From: Paroceanicella profunda
GTDB taxonomy: Bacteria > Pseudomonadota > Alphaproteobacteria > Rhodobacterales > Rhodobacteraceae
NCBI RefSeq assembly: GCF_005887635.2
Contig: NZ_CP040818.1
Location: forward strand, 3,378,501-3,442,500
Length of the DNA: 64,000 nt
Direction: 5' to 3'
The notes under the pieces were generated by a model that was not told the origin of the DNA, did not search any database, and worked only from the letters and a program-made list of their open reading frames with translations. The translations under genes were made by a program, and so were the position numbers. Shown piece after piece: positions 31,301 to 39,283 of the stretch (its first letter is position 1; every line of letters begins with the position of its first letter).

Positions 31301-31460
31301 CGACTTCTCCGCCCTCGGCATCACGCTGGCCGATCTCACGATCAGCGTGCTGGCGGGCACGGGCACGCTCATCTCCTACGTCGCCGGCGGCGACAGCGTG
31401 GTGCTTGAAGGCGTGAACATGGCGTCGCTGGATTATTCGGACGATTTCGTCTTCGTCTGA
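28362..31460 (+). CDS. Secreted serralysin-like (M10) metalloprotease with RTX repeats
   Basis: Zinc endopeptidase expected to leave the cell through a type I secretion system; no N-terminal signal peptide is seen. The protease domain covers about residues 30-230. The zinc site is HELGHALGLKH (H158, E159, H162, H168) and the Met-turn is SIMTY (M191), both classic for metzincins. From about residue 346 to 990 come many calcium-binding nonapeptides of GGxGxDxLY type in several blocks, ending in a C-terminal secretion region rich in hydrophobic and acidic residues. The ATG at 28362 has the best-placed ribosome site; in-frame ATG and TTG codons lie up to 33 bases upstream. No ABC/HlyD/TolC genes are near. 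It converges on a second RTX gene. Confidence 0.9.
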   Translation: MAHEPDGVIDYGATPYTSFTVGSGDQDTDGLLAGARWSNASLSYSFTSVFAGDYSSGYPNYSSHSSSFSSFSAKQEAAAESWLAMYAAVSGLSFIELDGAPGALDEDQEATLRFANSGHPSTAYAYYPGSSEYNGDMWFNGSGDDPDMGDYDWHTIGHELGHALGLKHGQETGGIAGAMTAAHDSMEFSIMTYRSYQGDPLVGGYSNGSTSYAQSLMMYDIAAIQEMYGANFSTNNTSTTYTFSTTTGEMSINGVGQGAPLGNIIFRTIWDGNGTDTYDLSNYSTDLDIDLRPGYWIDLDKNANFQTAYLGDGNYARGSIFNALQYNGDTRSLIENANGGSGDDTIYGNAANNTLRGNAGNDRVDGGMKNSTVGTGNDYLYGGSGNDQVDGDDGNDYGYGGSGSDYVYGDEGSDFLYGADDISGNGSLAGDVDRLYGGADNDYLRGGDNVDYLYGGTQDDELRGNAGNDYLYGGGGVDEADYSQATGAVTVNLETGTATGADGNDVLGTIENIEGSGYSDTLTGDSKNNVIRGGAGYDTITAGAGADTVYGGADGDTFIDTHTGGSAFDHYDGGSGSDTLVSDETWVDSVLFSIANGAMTYNGSTYDTFTGIENFTLGGGADFYGDANANRVIINDTGPSSSNTILTYGGNDQVYSGIGNDYVSAGDGDYDYVYETSGNDTLYGGAGAYDYLSYANTVGAVHIDVGANTVTGDGGNDYISGFERFALAHGGSSFVGTSGAETVYGGTGDDVIDLGTGVDYVSASSGNDTVIDRDSSSGEYAYGGAGNDTYVNDLTYVDSVLFDMSAGQMTYASSVYKNFSSFENLTTGGGADVIGTNGANIITVNDNGGYNENSVSGGGGNDVIRTNSGDDLLFGGDGVDTLYSGAGNDMAYGGNQGDLIYGANGDDYIDGGGQWDRLYGGNGNDTLVGGWGNDKLDGGTGDDLLEGNGGSDTFIFTANWGDDTIVNGDFTAGTGTEDVLDFSALGITLADLTISVLAGTGTLISYVAGGDSVVLEGVNMASLDYSDDFVFV

Positions 31461-31480
31461 TCGCCCGGCGCGAGAACGCG

Positions 31481-31508
31481 AGGGGCCGCCGCAGCCGCGG
31501 CGGCCCCT
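31481..31508. terminator. Bidirectional terminator between the two RTX genes
   Basis: A perfect 12-bp stem (AGGGGCCGCCGC at 31481-31492 pairing with 31497-31508) with an AGCC loop lies between two convergent stops, 20 bp after one and 25 bp from the other. It can serve both genes. Confidence 0.8.
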
Positions 31509-31533
31509 TCTGCCGTGCCCGGGGGGGGCCGGT

Positions 31534-33207
31534 TCAGGTGATGATGGCGTCGTCCAGCGCCGCCTGCGCGGCGGCCAGCCAGCCGGTGTAATCCGCCTCG
31601 CTGCTGCCGCCCGCGGGCGGGAACACGTTGAGCCGCACGCTGCCCGACACCGCGCCGTTCTCGACCACGTCGAAGGCCAGCTCCAGCAGCGACAGCTCCT
31701 CGTTCTCCACCAGCTTCACCTCCAGCGTGGCGCCGGCGTCGAGCATCAGCAGGTCGGTCATCGCGCCCTGCCAGCCGCCGTCATAGGTCATCGTCAGGTC
31801 GGTCAGCGCCAGGTCATTGCCGAAATCGTCGCCGGTGAAGTCGAACCGGTCCACCCCGGCGTCGCCCACCAGCATGTCGTTGCCCGCCCCGCCGCTCAGC
31901 AGGTCGCTGCCCGCGCCGCCGAACAACCCGTCGTCGCCGGAGCCGCCGTAGAGCCGGTCATTGTCATCGCCGCCGTAAAGCCCGTCCCAGCCGGCATCGC
32001 CGTAGAGCCGGTCGTTGCCGCCATTGCCGTAGAGCCCGTCGTTCTGCAGGCCGCCGTAGAGCCGGTCGTTGCCCGAGCCGCCGTAGAGCCCGTCATTGCC
32101 CGCCTCGCCGTACATCACGTCCGGGCTGCCGTCCTCGCCGCCGTAGAGCCCGTCGCCGCCGTCGCCGCCGTAAAGCCGGTCGGTCCCGTCGCCGCCGAAC
32201 AACCCGTCGTCGCCGTCGCCGCCGCGCAGCAGGTCGTTGCCGGCCTCGCCGCGCAACCCGTCGCCGCCGCCGCCGCCGAACAGCCGGTCATTGGCGTTGC
32301 CGCCGAACAGCCCGTCATCGCCGCCGCCGCCCACCAGCAGGTCGTTGCCGTCACCGCCCAGCATCTGGTCGTCGCCGCCGCCGCCGTAGAGCCGGTCGAT
32401 GCCCGCCTCGCCGTAGAGCGCGTCGCCCCCCGCATCGCCATAGAGCGCGTCATTGCCGGAGTCGCCGTGGATCTCGTCCTTGCCCGCGCCGCCGAACAGG
32501 ATGTCGTCGCCGCCCTGCCCGTGCAGCAGGTCGCTGTCATCGCCGCCGAACAGCCGGTCGTTGCCGATGCCGCCGCGCAGGTTGTCCGCGCCGCCCTCGC
32601 CGCGCAGGACGTCGTCGCCCGCGTCGCCGAACATGTAGTCGGCCCCGGCGCCGCCCTGGAGGACGTCGTCGCCGTCGCCGCCGTAGACCTGGTCGCCGCC
32701 GTCGCCGCTGCGGATCGTGTCGTTGCCGGCAAGGCCCCAGATGTCGTCGGACTGGTCGGTGCCGCGCACCAGGTCATCCCAGGGCGAGGCCTGCAGGTCG
32801 TCGTAGGCGCCGGTGAACCCGGCCTCGAACGTGTAGGCCTCCCGCGACAGGAAGCGCATCAGCGCGTCCGGATCGCTGCCGGAGGCGGAGGCCTCCGCGG
32901 CCGCGATCAGCGTGTTGTAGTTCCAGCCGAGGCCGTTCCAGGCCTGGAACATCACCCCGCGCCAGATGAAGCGCAGCCCGTCCACCGTGCCGCCGGCCAC
33001 GCTTCCGTCCGCCGCAACGGTGAAGCTGCCGATCAGCGTCGTGCTCAGCAGCACTTCGTCGGTGGAGGTGAGCGTGACCTGGGTCGCGCTGGCCGCGGTC
33101 ACCTGCGCTCCGGCCAGCGCCGGCTCGAGGAAGTCGCCGCCGAAGGGCAAGGGATCGTCGAACGTCCCGTAGCGGGCCGCCTGGTCATAAATGCGAACGA
33201 GTGCCAT
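31534..33207 (-). CDS. RTX calcium-binding repeat protein of unknown function
   Basis: A 557-residue protein. The N-terminal 150 residues (start MALVRIYDQAARYGTF) form a beta-rich domain with no catalytic motif that I recognise. Residues about 150-475 are near-continuous RTX nonapeptides of GGDGDDxLYG type, and the C-terminal 80 residues are acidic and hydrophobic as in type I secretion signals. The ATG at 33207 follows a TTTGGAG ribosome site; a longer frame upstream is not supported. It is likely secreted and calcium-folded, perhaps an adhesin or surface protein. It faces the M10 protease gene but has its own start region. Confidence 0.8.
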   Translation of the reverse strand: MALVRIYDQAARYGTFDDPLPFGGDFLEPALAGAQVTAASATQVTLTSTDEVLLSTTLIGSFTVAADGSVAGGTVDGLRFIWRGVMFQAWNGLGWNYNTLIAAAEASASGSDPDALMRFLSREAYTFEAGFTGAYDDLQASPWDDLVRGTDQSDDIWGLAGNDTIRSGDGGDQVYGGDGDDVLQGGAGADYMFGDAGDDVLRGEGGADNLRGGIGNDRLFGGDDSDLLHGQGGDDILFGGAGKDEIHGDSGNDALYGDAGGDALYGEAGIDRLYGGGGDDQMLGGDGNDLLVGGGGDDGLFGGNANDRLFGGGGGDGLRGEAGNDLLRGGDGDDGLFGGDGTDRLYGGDGGDGLYGGEDGSPDVMYGEAGNDGLYGGSGNDRLYGGLQNDGLYGNGGNDRLYGDAGWDGLYGGDDNDRLYGGSGDDGLFGGAGSDLLSGGAGNDMLVGDAGVDRFDFTGDDFGNDLALTDLTMTYDGGWQGAMTDLLMLDAGATLEVKLVENEELSLLELAFDVVENGAVSGSVRLNVFPPAGGSSEADYTGWLAAAQAALDDAIIT

Positions 33208-33517
33208 CAAATGCTCCAAATGAATTGCGCCCGCACGCGTTCCGGGCCCGCTCCGGACCCGGTGACCGACAGGCTCCACCCCAATCCTCCCCATACCGCA
33301 AGCGCGATGGAAAGGAAACTGTCCCAACGGGGCCCGGGCAGGCCGCCGCGAGCGCGGGTCCCGCACCAGGCCACCCGGGCATGGGCGCATCCGCGACCCC
33401 CTTTGCTTCGCGACACTATCGTATTGCAGCGCAACCCGCCCGCTTCTACGGTCACTCCGCACTCAGCCCGGTGCCGTGGCGGCCGGGCGCAGACCCAGAC
33501 CGACAGGAGCAGCCCCC
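33208..33517. other. Divergent promoter region between RTX gene and amidinohydrolase-like gene
   Basis: No gene is seen. It must hold two divergent promoters. An A/T-richer stretch near 33412-33426 (GACACTATCGTATTGC) could be part of one, but no clear -35/-10 pair was found. Confidence 0.4.
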
Positions 33518-34522
33518 GTGACCGCGATCACCGAGACCGACTGGCGATACAACCAGCTCATCAAGCTCTTCCCCTCCGAGGCCGAACCCGCCTTCGAGGA
33601 CGAGGACCAGTTGCGCAGATGGTGGGGGCGCAAATGGGGCTGCACCAATGACGTGGGCCGCCTGCGCGTGGTGCTCATGCACCGCCCCGGCGAGGAGGTG
33701 AACATCGTCGACACCTCCAAGCGGCTGGAAAACAACGCTTTCGGAGATCAGCAGGCCGGCTGGTACTGGCGCGGAGACGAGGGGCCGGACCTGGCGGGGA
33801 TGCAGGCGCAGCACGATGCCTATGTCGCCGCGCTGCGCGCCGAGGGCGTGGAGGTGGTGTTCATCGACGCCCCGGCGCGCGACCGGATGAAGACCTGCTA
33901 CACCCGCGACAGCGTGGTCGCCATCGGCGGCGGCGCCATGGTGATGCGGCTGGGCCCGAGGATCCGCCGCGGCGAGGAACTGCCGGCCACCCGCACCCTG
34001 GCGGCCCTCGGCTGCCCGATCCTGCGCACGCTCTCGGGCACGGCCGTGGCGGAGGGCGGCAGCTTCAGCTGGCTCACCCCCACGCTCGCGGCCACCGGCA
34101 TCTCCTCGCGCACCAACGAGGAGGGTGCGACCCAGATCGCGGAGGTGCTGCGCTCGCAGGGGGTGGAGCTGCTGCGCGTGCCGCTCACCGGCTACCGGCT
34201 GCACCTGGACGGGCTGTTCGTGATGATCGCCCCGGACCTTGCCATCGCCAACTCGGCGCTGCTGCCGTTCTGGTTCATCGAGAAGCTCGCCGCCCTGGGC
34301 ATCGAGGTGGTCGAGCTCTGCCCGGACGACGAGAGCTGGATCACCAATTCCCTCGCGGTGGCGCCGCGCCGGATGATCATGCCCGAGGGCGTCTCCCCCC
34401 GCACGCAGGACCGGCTGGACGCGCGCGGCGTGGAGATCATCACCGTGCCCTATGACAAGATGAACTCCGGCGGCGGCGGGCTGCACTGCTCCACCGCGCC
34501 CCTGATCCGCGACGAGGTATGA
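33518..34522 (+). CDS. Dimethylarginine dimethylaminohydrolase-like (guanidino-group-modifying) protein
   Basis: Member of the arginine deiminase/DDAH/amidinotransferase superfamily, 334 residues. Superfamily marks are the RDS and AEGGSF segments, HLDGLF with the catalytic His, and the C-terminal GGGGLHCST with the nucleophile at C324. By homology it would hydrolyse a guanidino compound such as dimethylarginine or arginine to citrulline plus an amine, but the substrate is not certain. I chose the GTG at 33518, which has an AGGAG site 7 bases upstream. Its stop overlaps the ATG of the M20 hydrolase by four bases. Confidence 0.78.
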   Translation: MTAITETDWRYNQLIKLFPSEAEPAFEDEDQLRRWWGRKWGCTNDVGRLRVVLMHRPGEEVNIVDTSKRLENNAFGDQQAGWYWRGDEGPDLAGMQAQHDAYVAALRAEGVEVVFIDAPARDRMKTCYTRDSVVAIGGGAMVMRLGPRIRRGEELPATRTLAALGCPILRTLSGTAVAEGGSFSWLTPTLAATGISSRTNEEGATQIAEVLRSQGVELLRVPLTGYRLHLDGLFVMIAPDLAIANSALLPFWFIEKLAALGIEVVELCPDDESWITNSLAVAPRRMIMPEGVSPRTQDRLDARGVEIITVPYDKMNSGGGGLHCSTAPLIRDEV

Positions 34523-36141
34523 CCATGACCGGACCCGAAACCAGCGCGGCAAGCGACGCCCGCGCAGGCTGGACCCCGGCGCAGGCCGAGGCGCTGCGCT
34601 TCCTGGAGGAGCGGCACGCCGCCTTCTCCGCCGACCACATGACGATCTGGAATTTCCAGGAGCCGAGCTGGCGGGAATACCGCTCCTCGGCCTGGTACAT
34701 GGACCGGCTGGAGGCCGAAGGCTTCAGCGTGGAGCGCGGCACCGCCGGCATGCCCACCGCCTTCCGCGCCACCTGGTCGAACGGCCCCGGCCCGCGCATC
34801 GCCGGCTACGCGGAATATGACGCGGTGCCGGGCCAGAGCCAGGCGCCGGTCCCCCGCCGCCAGCCCCGGGAGGGCGAATCGAAATACGCCGCGGGCCACA
34901 CGGACCCGCATTCCGCCCTGGGCATCGGCGCCTTCGCCGGCTTCCTGGCCGCCAAGCGCGCGATGGAGGAACACGGGCTGGGCGGCACGCTGGTCTTCTT
35001 CGGCGAACCGGCCGAAAAGATGTGCGGATCCAAGCCCGTGCATGCCACGCACGGCTTCTACGACGGGTTGGACGCCGCCTTCTCCTTCCACCCGCATTCC
35101 TTCCCCGCGCTCACCAACGGCTGCTTCTGGGAGACGACCTCCGCCCCCTACTGGAGCCGGATCTACACCTTCGAATGCGACACTCCGGAAACCTGGCAGG
35201 CCGATGTCACCGCAGGCGGCGTCACGCACATGCACGCGATGGCCCGGGCGCCCGGCGCCATAGATGCGGTGTGCCTGATGTACACCACCTCCAAGATGAT
35301 GAAGGAATCCATGCTGCCCCACACCGGCAGCTGGACGATGAACGAGTTCATCCCGATCGCCGGACAGGCCACGGCGGACAACATCGCCCCCTCCGTGGGC
35401 CAGATCCAGTACTCGATGCGCGCGCCCGACCTGGAGATGTGCGCCGCCGCCTTCGCCGTGCTGGACCGCAACGCGCAGCAGATCGCCGGGATGACCCATT
35501 GCACGGTGACCGCGGAGTGGATCACCCGCACCCGCGCCGGCCTGCCGAACAGGGCCTTCTCCGAACTCACCTTCCGCAACTTCGAGCGGCTCGGCGCGCC
35601 GCACTGGGGCGAGGAGGCGAAGGCCTTCGCGCGCGAGCTGCAGGGCGCCCTCGGGATGGAGCCGATGCAGGAGCCCTTCGTGGACGGGCTGATGCGCCTC
35701 ACCCCGCCCTGGGAGGCCGAGGAGGCGTTCCGCGCGCAGCTGCCCGCCTGGCAGATGAACTACGCCGCCGACGATTACGTGGACTACACCTGGCACGCGC
35801 CGACCGTGCGGCTCTACGTCGGCCGCCCCACGCTGGAGCCCGCGCCGGGCATGCGTTGCCCGGAATGGACCCGCCACGCGATGGGCGGCACCCCGGCCTG
35901 CATCGACCCGATGTGGTCGAAGGCCGCGGAAGTGATCTCGGTCACCGTGCTGGACCTGCTCACCCGGCCGGAGGCGCTGGCCGCCATCCGCGCCGAGTTC
36001 GAGGAGAGAACCGGCGGCGGCGTGGGCGGCAGCGCCTGGGTGGCCCCGCTGCTGCCCGCCGATTTCCGCGCCCCGATCGGCTATCGCTGGCCCGAATACG
36101 TCGACACGCCCCGCGGGCGGGAGTGGACGGTTCCCGGCTGA
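34519..36141 (+). CDS. M20 family metallo-amidohydrolase (AbgB-like)
   Basis: Zinc-dependent peptidase/amidase, 540 residues. Expected features are present: GYAEYDAVPG (first metal Asp region), AGHTDPHSALGIGA, GEPAEKMCGSK (Glu pair) and SFHPHSFPALTNG (His ligands). Relatives are aminobenzoyl-glutamate hydrolases and N-acyl amino acid deacylases. Translational coupling to the guanidino-hydrolase-like gene suggests the pair degrades one compound, for instance an acylated or peptidyl guanidino amino acid; this is inference. The start is ATG 34519, or ATG 34525 two codons on. Confidence 0.82.
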   Translation: MTMTGPETSAASDARAGWTPAQAEALRFLEERHAAFSADHMTIWNFQEPSWREYRSSAWYMDRLEAEGFSVERGTAGMPTAFRATWSNGPGPRIAGYAEYDAVPGQSQAPVPRRQPREGESKYAAGHTDPHSALGIGAFAGFLAAKRAMEEHGLGGTLVFFGEPAEKMCGSKPVHATHGFYDGLDAAFSFHPHSFPALTNGCFWETTSAPYWSRIYTFECDTPETWQADVTAGGVTHMHAMARAPGAIDAVCLMYTTSKMMKESMLPHTGSWTMNEFIPIAGQATADNIAPSVGQIQYSMRAPDLEMCAAAFAVLDRNAQQIAGMTHCTVTAEWITRTRAGLPNRAFSELTFRNFERLGAPHWGEEAKAFARELQGALGMEPMQEPFVDGLMRLTPPWEAEEAFRAQLPAWQMNYAADDYVDYTWHAPTVRLYVGRPTLEPAPGMRCPEWTRHAMGGTPACIDPMWSKAAEVISVTVLDLLTRPEALAAIRAEFEERTGGGVGGSAWVAPLLPADFRAPIGYRWPEYVDTPRGREWTVPG

Positions 36142-36650
36142 CGCTCCGGCGCCCGGGTCCGGCCGCCCGGCGCGAACACGAAGCGGCCGCCCCCCGCGCC
36201 GGACGCTGGCCCCGGCCCGGGAGGGCAAGAGGGAACGGAGGCGGTCATCACGCTTTCCCAGGCCCTGCGCTGGCCCCGGCGTCCCCCGTGCGGGGGGGCA
36301 GTGCGGAGGCGGTCACACCGTTTCCCCTGCGCCGCGCCGACACCGCCGGGCGCGGGCGGCGCGAACGTCGGTCCGGTGGGTCAGTGCCCCGCCCGCCCCC
36401 GGCCCCCGGGCCCTGTTGCGCCTTTTCCCGGCGCAGGCCACCCTTGTGCGGAGCGCTGTCGCGTTACGTCGCGCGTGCCCCGAAGGCCACGGGAAACGGC
36501 CAACCCGCCGATAGAACGTGCATTTTACCGCGCAGTGCTGCACCCTTGGGGAGAGAGGCGCTGCGCTCTTCGCGCATGCGAAACGGCAGACGCCCCGGCC
36601 ATGGGAGGAGCGGCCTTGCGCAGGGCGGGCCGCAGATCGGAGTAGCCTGA
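36142..36650. other. Intergenic region with a degenerate two-copy repeat
   Basis: No credible gene. It holds a two-copy imperfect repeat with period about 64-68 bp: GCTGGCCCCGGC at 36205 and 36269, and GGAGGCGGTCA at 36237 and 36305. The right part contains the promoter region of the diguanylate cyclase gene. Confidence 0.5.
36205..36330. repeat. Imperfect tandem repeat, about 66 bp period, two copies
   Basis: Each copy has the segments GCTGGCCCCGGC and GGAGGCGGTCA followed by a pyrimidine-rich (C/T)TTTCCC element, with differing material between. It could be the remains of an extragenic palindromic-type element or a local duplication. Only two copies are visible. Confidence 0.45.
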
Positions 36651-37790
36651 GTGACCTCGGAACACGCCATCGCGAAACGCATGACCCTCGCCTATCTCGC
36701 AGGCCTCACCCTGGTCGCGGTCCTCTCCTCGGCGGTGCACTTCCTGCTCGACAACATCATCGTCCAGCAACAGGACGCCGCGACCATCATCAACGTGGCC
36801 GGCCGCCAGCGGATGCTCTCGCAACGCATCGCCCTGCTCGCGAGCGACTTCCGCACCGGAGACCTGGAGGCCCGCGCCCTGATGCTCGACGCGGTGGCGA
36901 CGATGGAGCGCGCGCAGGATGCGCTGATCAGCGGCGGCGACCTCGGGATCACCCGCGGCCTCTCCGCCACCGCCCGGGAGATGTACTTCGACGGGCCCGA
37001 CCCGCTGGACCCGAAGGTGCGCGCCTATCTCGCGGATGCGCGGGAACTGGCCTCCGACACGCCGAATGCAGCCCGGGCCTACCACCGCCTTACCCGTGCC
37101 GCGCGCAGCGACCTGCTGCCGGACCTCGATTCAGCGGTGCAGCTGTTCGAGACGGAAGCCCAGGACGAGATCGCCTGGATGCGCACGGCGCAGTCAACCG
37201 TGCTGATCAGCCTGCTGGTCACCCTCGCGCTGGAGGCGGTGTTCATCTTCCACCCGCTGGTGCGCATGGTGCGCCGCCATGCGGCCCGTCTCTACGAGAT
37301 GGCCACCCGCGACGCGCTGACCAACCTTCCCAACCGACGGCATTTCATGGAGACCGCTGAGCGGCAGTTCGCGGTGTCCCAGCGCATGTCGCAACCGCTG
37401 GCGGCGCTGGTGCTGGACCTCGACCACTTCAAGCAGATCAACGACATCCACGGCCATTCCACCGGCGACGCCGTGCTGCGCCACTTCGCCGAGGTGGCCA
37501 CCCGGGCCCTGCGCTCCGGAGACATGCTCAGCCGCACCGGCGGCGAGGAATTCGCGCTCATGCTGCCGCTGATGTCGCGCACCGGCGCGCTCACCGTCGC
37601 CGAGAAGCTGCGCGCGGCCATCGAGGCGGAGCAGGACGACACCCTGCCGCCGGTCACCGTGAGCGTGGGCGTGAGCGTGACGTCGCCGACCGACCGCGCG
37701 CTCGACGAAGTGCTGCGCCGGGCCGACAAGGCGCTCTATTCCGCCAAGTCCGCCGGGCGCAACCGCGTGGCCCTGCACCTCGCCGAATAG
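36651..37790 (+). CDS. Membrane diguanylate cyclase with PilJ/NarX-like sensor
   Basis: Makes the second messenger c-di-GMP. It has 379 residues: membrane helix about 12-32, a periplasmic sensor that includes NVAGRQRMLSQRIA (the PilJ/NarX-type ligand helix signature), a second helix about 183-203, then a GGDEF domain. The active site reads GGEEF (297-301), and a product-inhibition I-site RSGD lies exactly five residues before it, so feedback control is expected. The start is a GTG at 36651. No EAL domain is present, so it only synthesises. The ligand is unknown; relatives include nitrate/nitrite sensors. Confidence 0.9.
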   Translation: MTSEHAIAKRMTLAYLAGLTLVAVLSSAVHFLLDNIIVQQQDAATIINVAGRQRMLSQRIALLASDFRTGDLEARALMLDAVATMERAQDALISGGDLGITRGLSATAREMYFDGPDPLDPKVRAYLADARELASDTPNAARAYHRLTRAARSDLLPDLDSAVQLFETEAQDEIAWMRTAQSTVLISLLVTLALEAVFIFHPLVRMVRRHAARLYEMATRDALTNLPNRRHFMETAERQFAVSQRMSQPLAALVLDLDHFKQINDIHGHSTGDAVLRHFAEVATRALRSGDMLSRTGGEEFALMLPLMSRTGALTVAEKLRAAIEAEQDDTLPPVTVSVGVSVTSPTDRALDEVLRRADKALYSAKSAGRNRVALHLAE

Positions 37791-37799
37791 CGCCGGCCC

Positions 37800-38540
37800 T
37801 CAGCCCCGGCGCGGCACCAGAAGCGGCAGTGCCAGCCCCAGCAGCAGAAGCGCCAGCGGCACCGTGAACAGGAACCCCATCGCCCGGTAGCCGAGCGCCC
37901 CCACCAGCCCGCCGATGAGAAACGCCCCCAGCAGCCGTCCGAGAATTCCCAGATGCCCGGGGCTGGCCCGCACGCCGCTGCCCGGGTTCGCCAGCCGGAA
38001 CAGGGCGCGGCCCAGCTCGATCCCCACATCGGTGATCATGCCCGTGGCATGGGTGGTGCGGATGCGCGCGCCGGAGATCTTGGTGATCGTGGCATTCTGC
38101 AGGCCCATCGTGAGGCAGAGCACCGCCAGGGCGAGGCCCCGCGCCCCCGGCACCGAGGCGCATGCCGCGAAGACCAGCAACAGCCCGCCCTCCACCGCGA
38201 TGGGATAGGCATATTGCCGCCGCCGGTCCACCCGGCGCCCGAAGTTGATCAGCACGGTTCCCAGCGCGGCCCCTCCCACGAAGGAGAGGATGGCCAGCAG
38301 CGCGCCGGCCACCAGCGCCATGTCCGCCAGCGCGAAATCATCGGCCACCGCGGAGAGATAGCCGGTCATGTGCGAGGTGTATTGCCCGAGCACGAAGAAG
38401 CCGCCCGCATTCGCACAGCCCGCGATCGCGGACAGGAAGGTGGCAAGCACCATGTCGGAGCCCTGCGACCGCCGATGTCCGACGATGACCCGCGCCGATG
38501 CCAGCGGGCGCCTCAGATGCCTGTGGGTCCGGTCACTCAC
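37800..38540 (-). CDS. YoaK family (DUF1275) membrane protein
   Basis: Integral membrane protein of 246 residues with about six helices. Family marks are AGCANAGGFFVLGQYTSHMTGYLSAVADDF near the start and GLQNATITKISGARIRTTHATGMITDVG in the middle. Biochemical function of the family is not established. I chose the GTG at 38540 because a strong AAGGAGG site precedes it; an ATG at 38453 right before the first helix is the alternative. It converges with the diguanylate cyclase gene (9 bp apart). Confidence 0.85.
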   Translation of the reverse strand: MSDRTHRHLRRPLASARVIVGHRRSQGSDMVLATFLSAIAGCANAGGFFVLGQYTSHMTGYLSAVADDFALADMALVAGALLAILSFVGGAALGTVLINFGRRVDRRRQYAYPIAVEGGLLLVFAACASVPGARGLALAVLCLTMGLQNATITKISGARIRTTHATGMITDVGIELGRALFRLANPGSGVRASPGHLGILGRLLGAFLIGGLVGALGYRAMGFLFTVPLALLLLGLALPLLVPRRG

Positions 38541-39283
38541 CTGTCTGCCTCCTTCTCCCCCCGCGCGGGGCTCTGCCAGGGCGCAGCCTGCTCTCTCGCA
38601 CCGCCGGGGACAAGGCCGTGAACGACACTGCGCGCAACGGGCGGACATCGCCCGCCGGCCTCCCACAGAACAGGTCTGCAGGTTCACGACCGGTTTCGAA
38701 TTCCGCTGCCGAAATTCCCGAAACTCACCGCGGACCTTCGGGCCCTGCTGAATATACGTTCCATGCTCTGAAAATATTCAAACCCCGCACCGGGCATCCC
38801 CACCGCGCCCGACCGATTCGCTTTTCCACGTATTCGAGGGCTCCGACACCCGCCGGACCCCTGCCCCGACCTCACTTTCGAAGATATTTCCGCATTTTTC
38901 TGCCCTGCCGCCCGCGCGGGCCTGAACCGGCACGGCGAGACGGCACGAACGGGGCGCCCGCCCCTGTGCATGCGGGGCCTGAGCACCCGATGTCCTGCGC
39001 CGGCACAGGGCCAGCCGCGGCGCAATCCACCGGCCGGACCGGGCCTGCGGCGGCCCCGGCACCTGCCCCGGGTTTGCATCCGCGGCCCTCGCCGCCTATA
39101 CGGACGCGGCCAATGACTGAGAGACCGCAACACAGTTTGCCTGCCCCTCACACGCTGCGGCTGCCCGATCGGGCGGTGCGGCGGGGCTGTCCGGTCCTCC
39201 CGGCGGATCCTCCGCCGGTTCATGCGACATGCACGCGCCCGCCCCTCCGGCGGGCCTCACTTCCGAAAACCGAAGGATATCTC
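38541..39283. other. 743-bp region upstream of the betaine-type ABC importer
   Basis: No credible gene on either strand. It is unusual for two A/T-richer islands (about 38741-38790 and 38866-38905) that contain GAATATACGTTC, GAAAATATTC and GAAGATATTTCC, which may be protein-binding or promoter sites for the divergent genes. A candidate promoter for the importer is at 39073-39102. Confidence 0.45.
39073..39102 (+). promoter_or_regulatory. Candidate promoter of the ABC importer operon
   Basis: TTGCAT (39073-39078) and TATACG (39097-39102) with an 18-bp spacer would give a leader of about 170 bases. The match is moderate and the call tentative. Confidence 0.3.

Noticed and set aside
31860..32740. 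CRISPR or tandem DNA repeat array
   Set aside because: The repetition comes from RTX nonapeptide codons; units are degenerate and in frame, with no spacers.
38684..39223. 179-residue minus-strand open frame in the gap before the importer
   Set aside because: Arg/Pro-rich chance frame with no ribosome site or domain.
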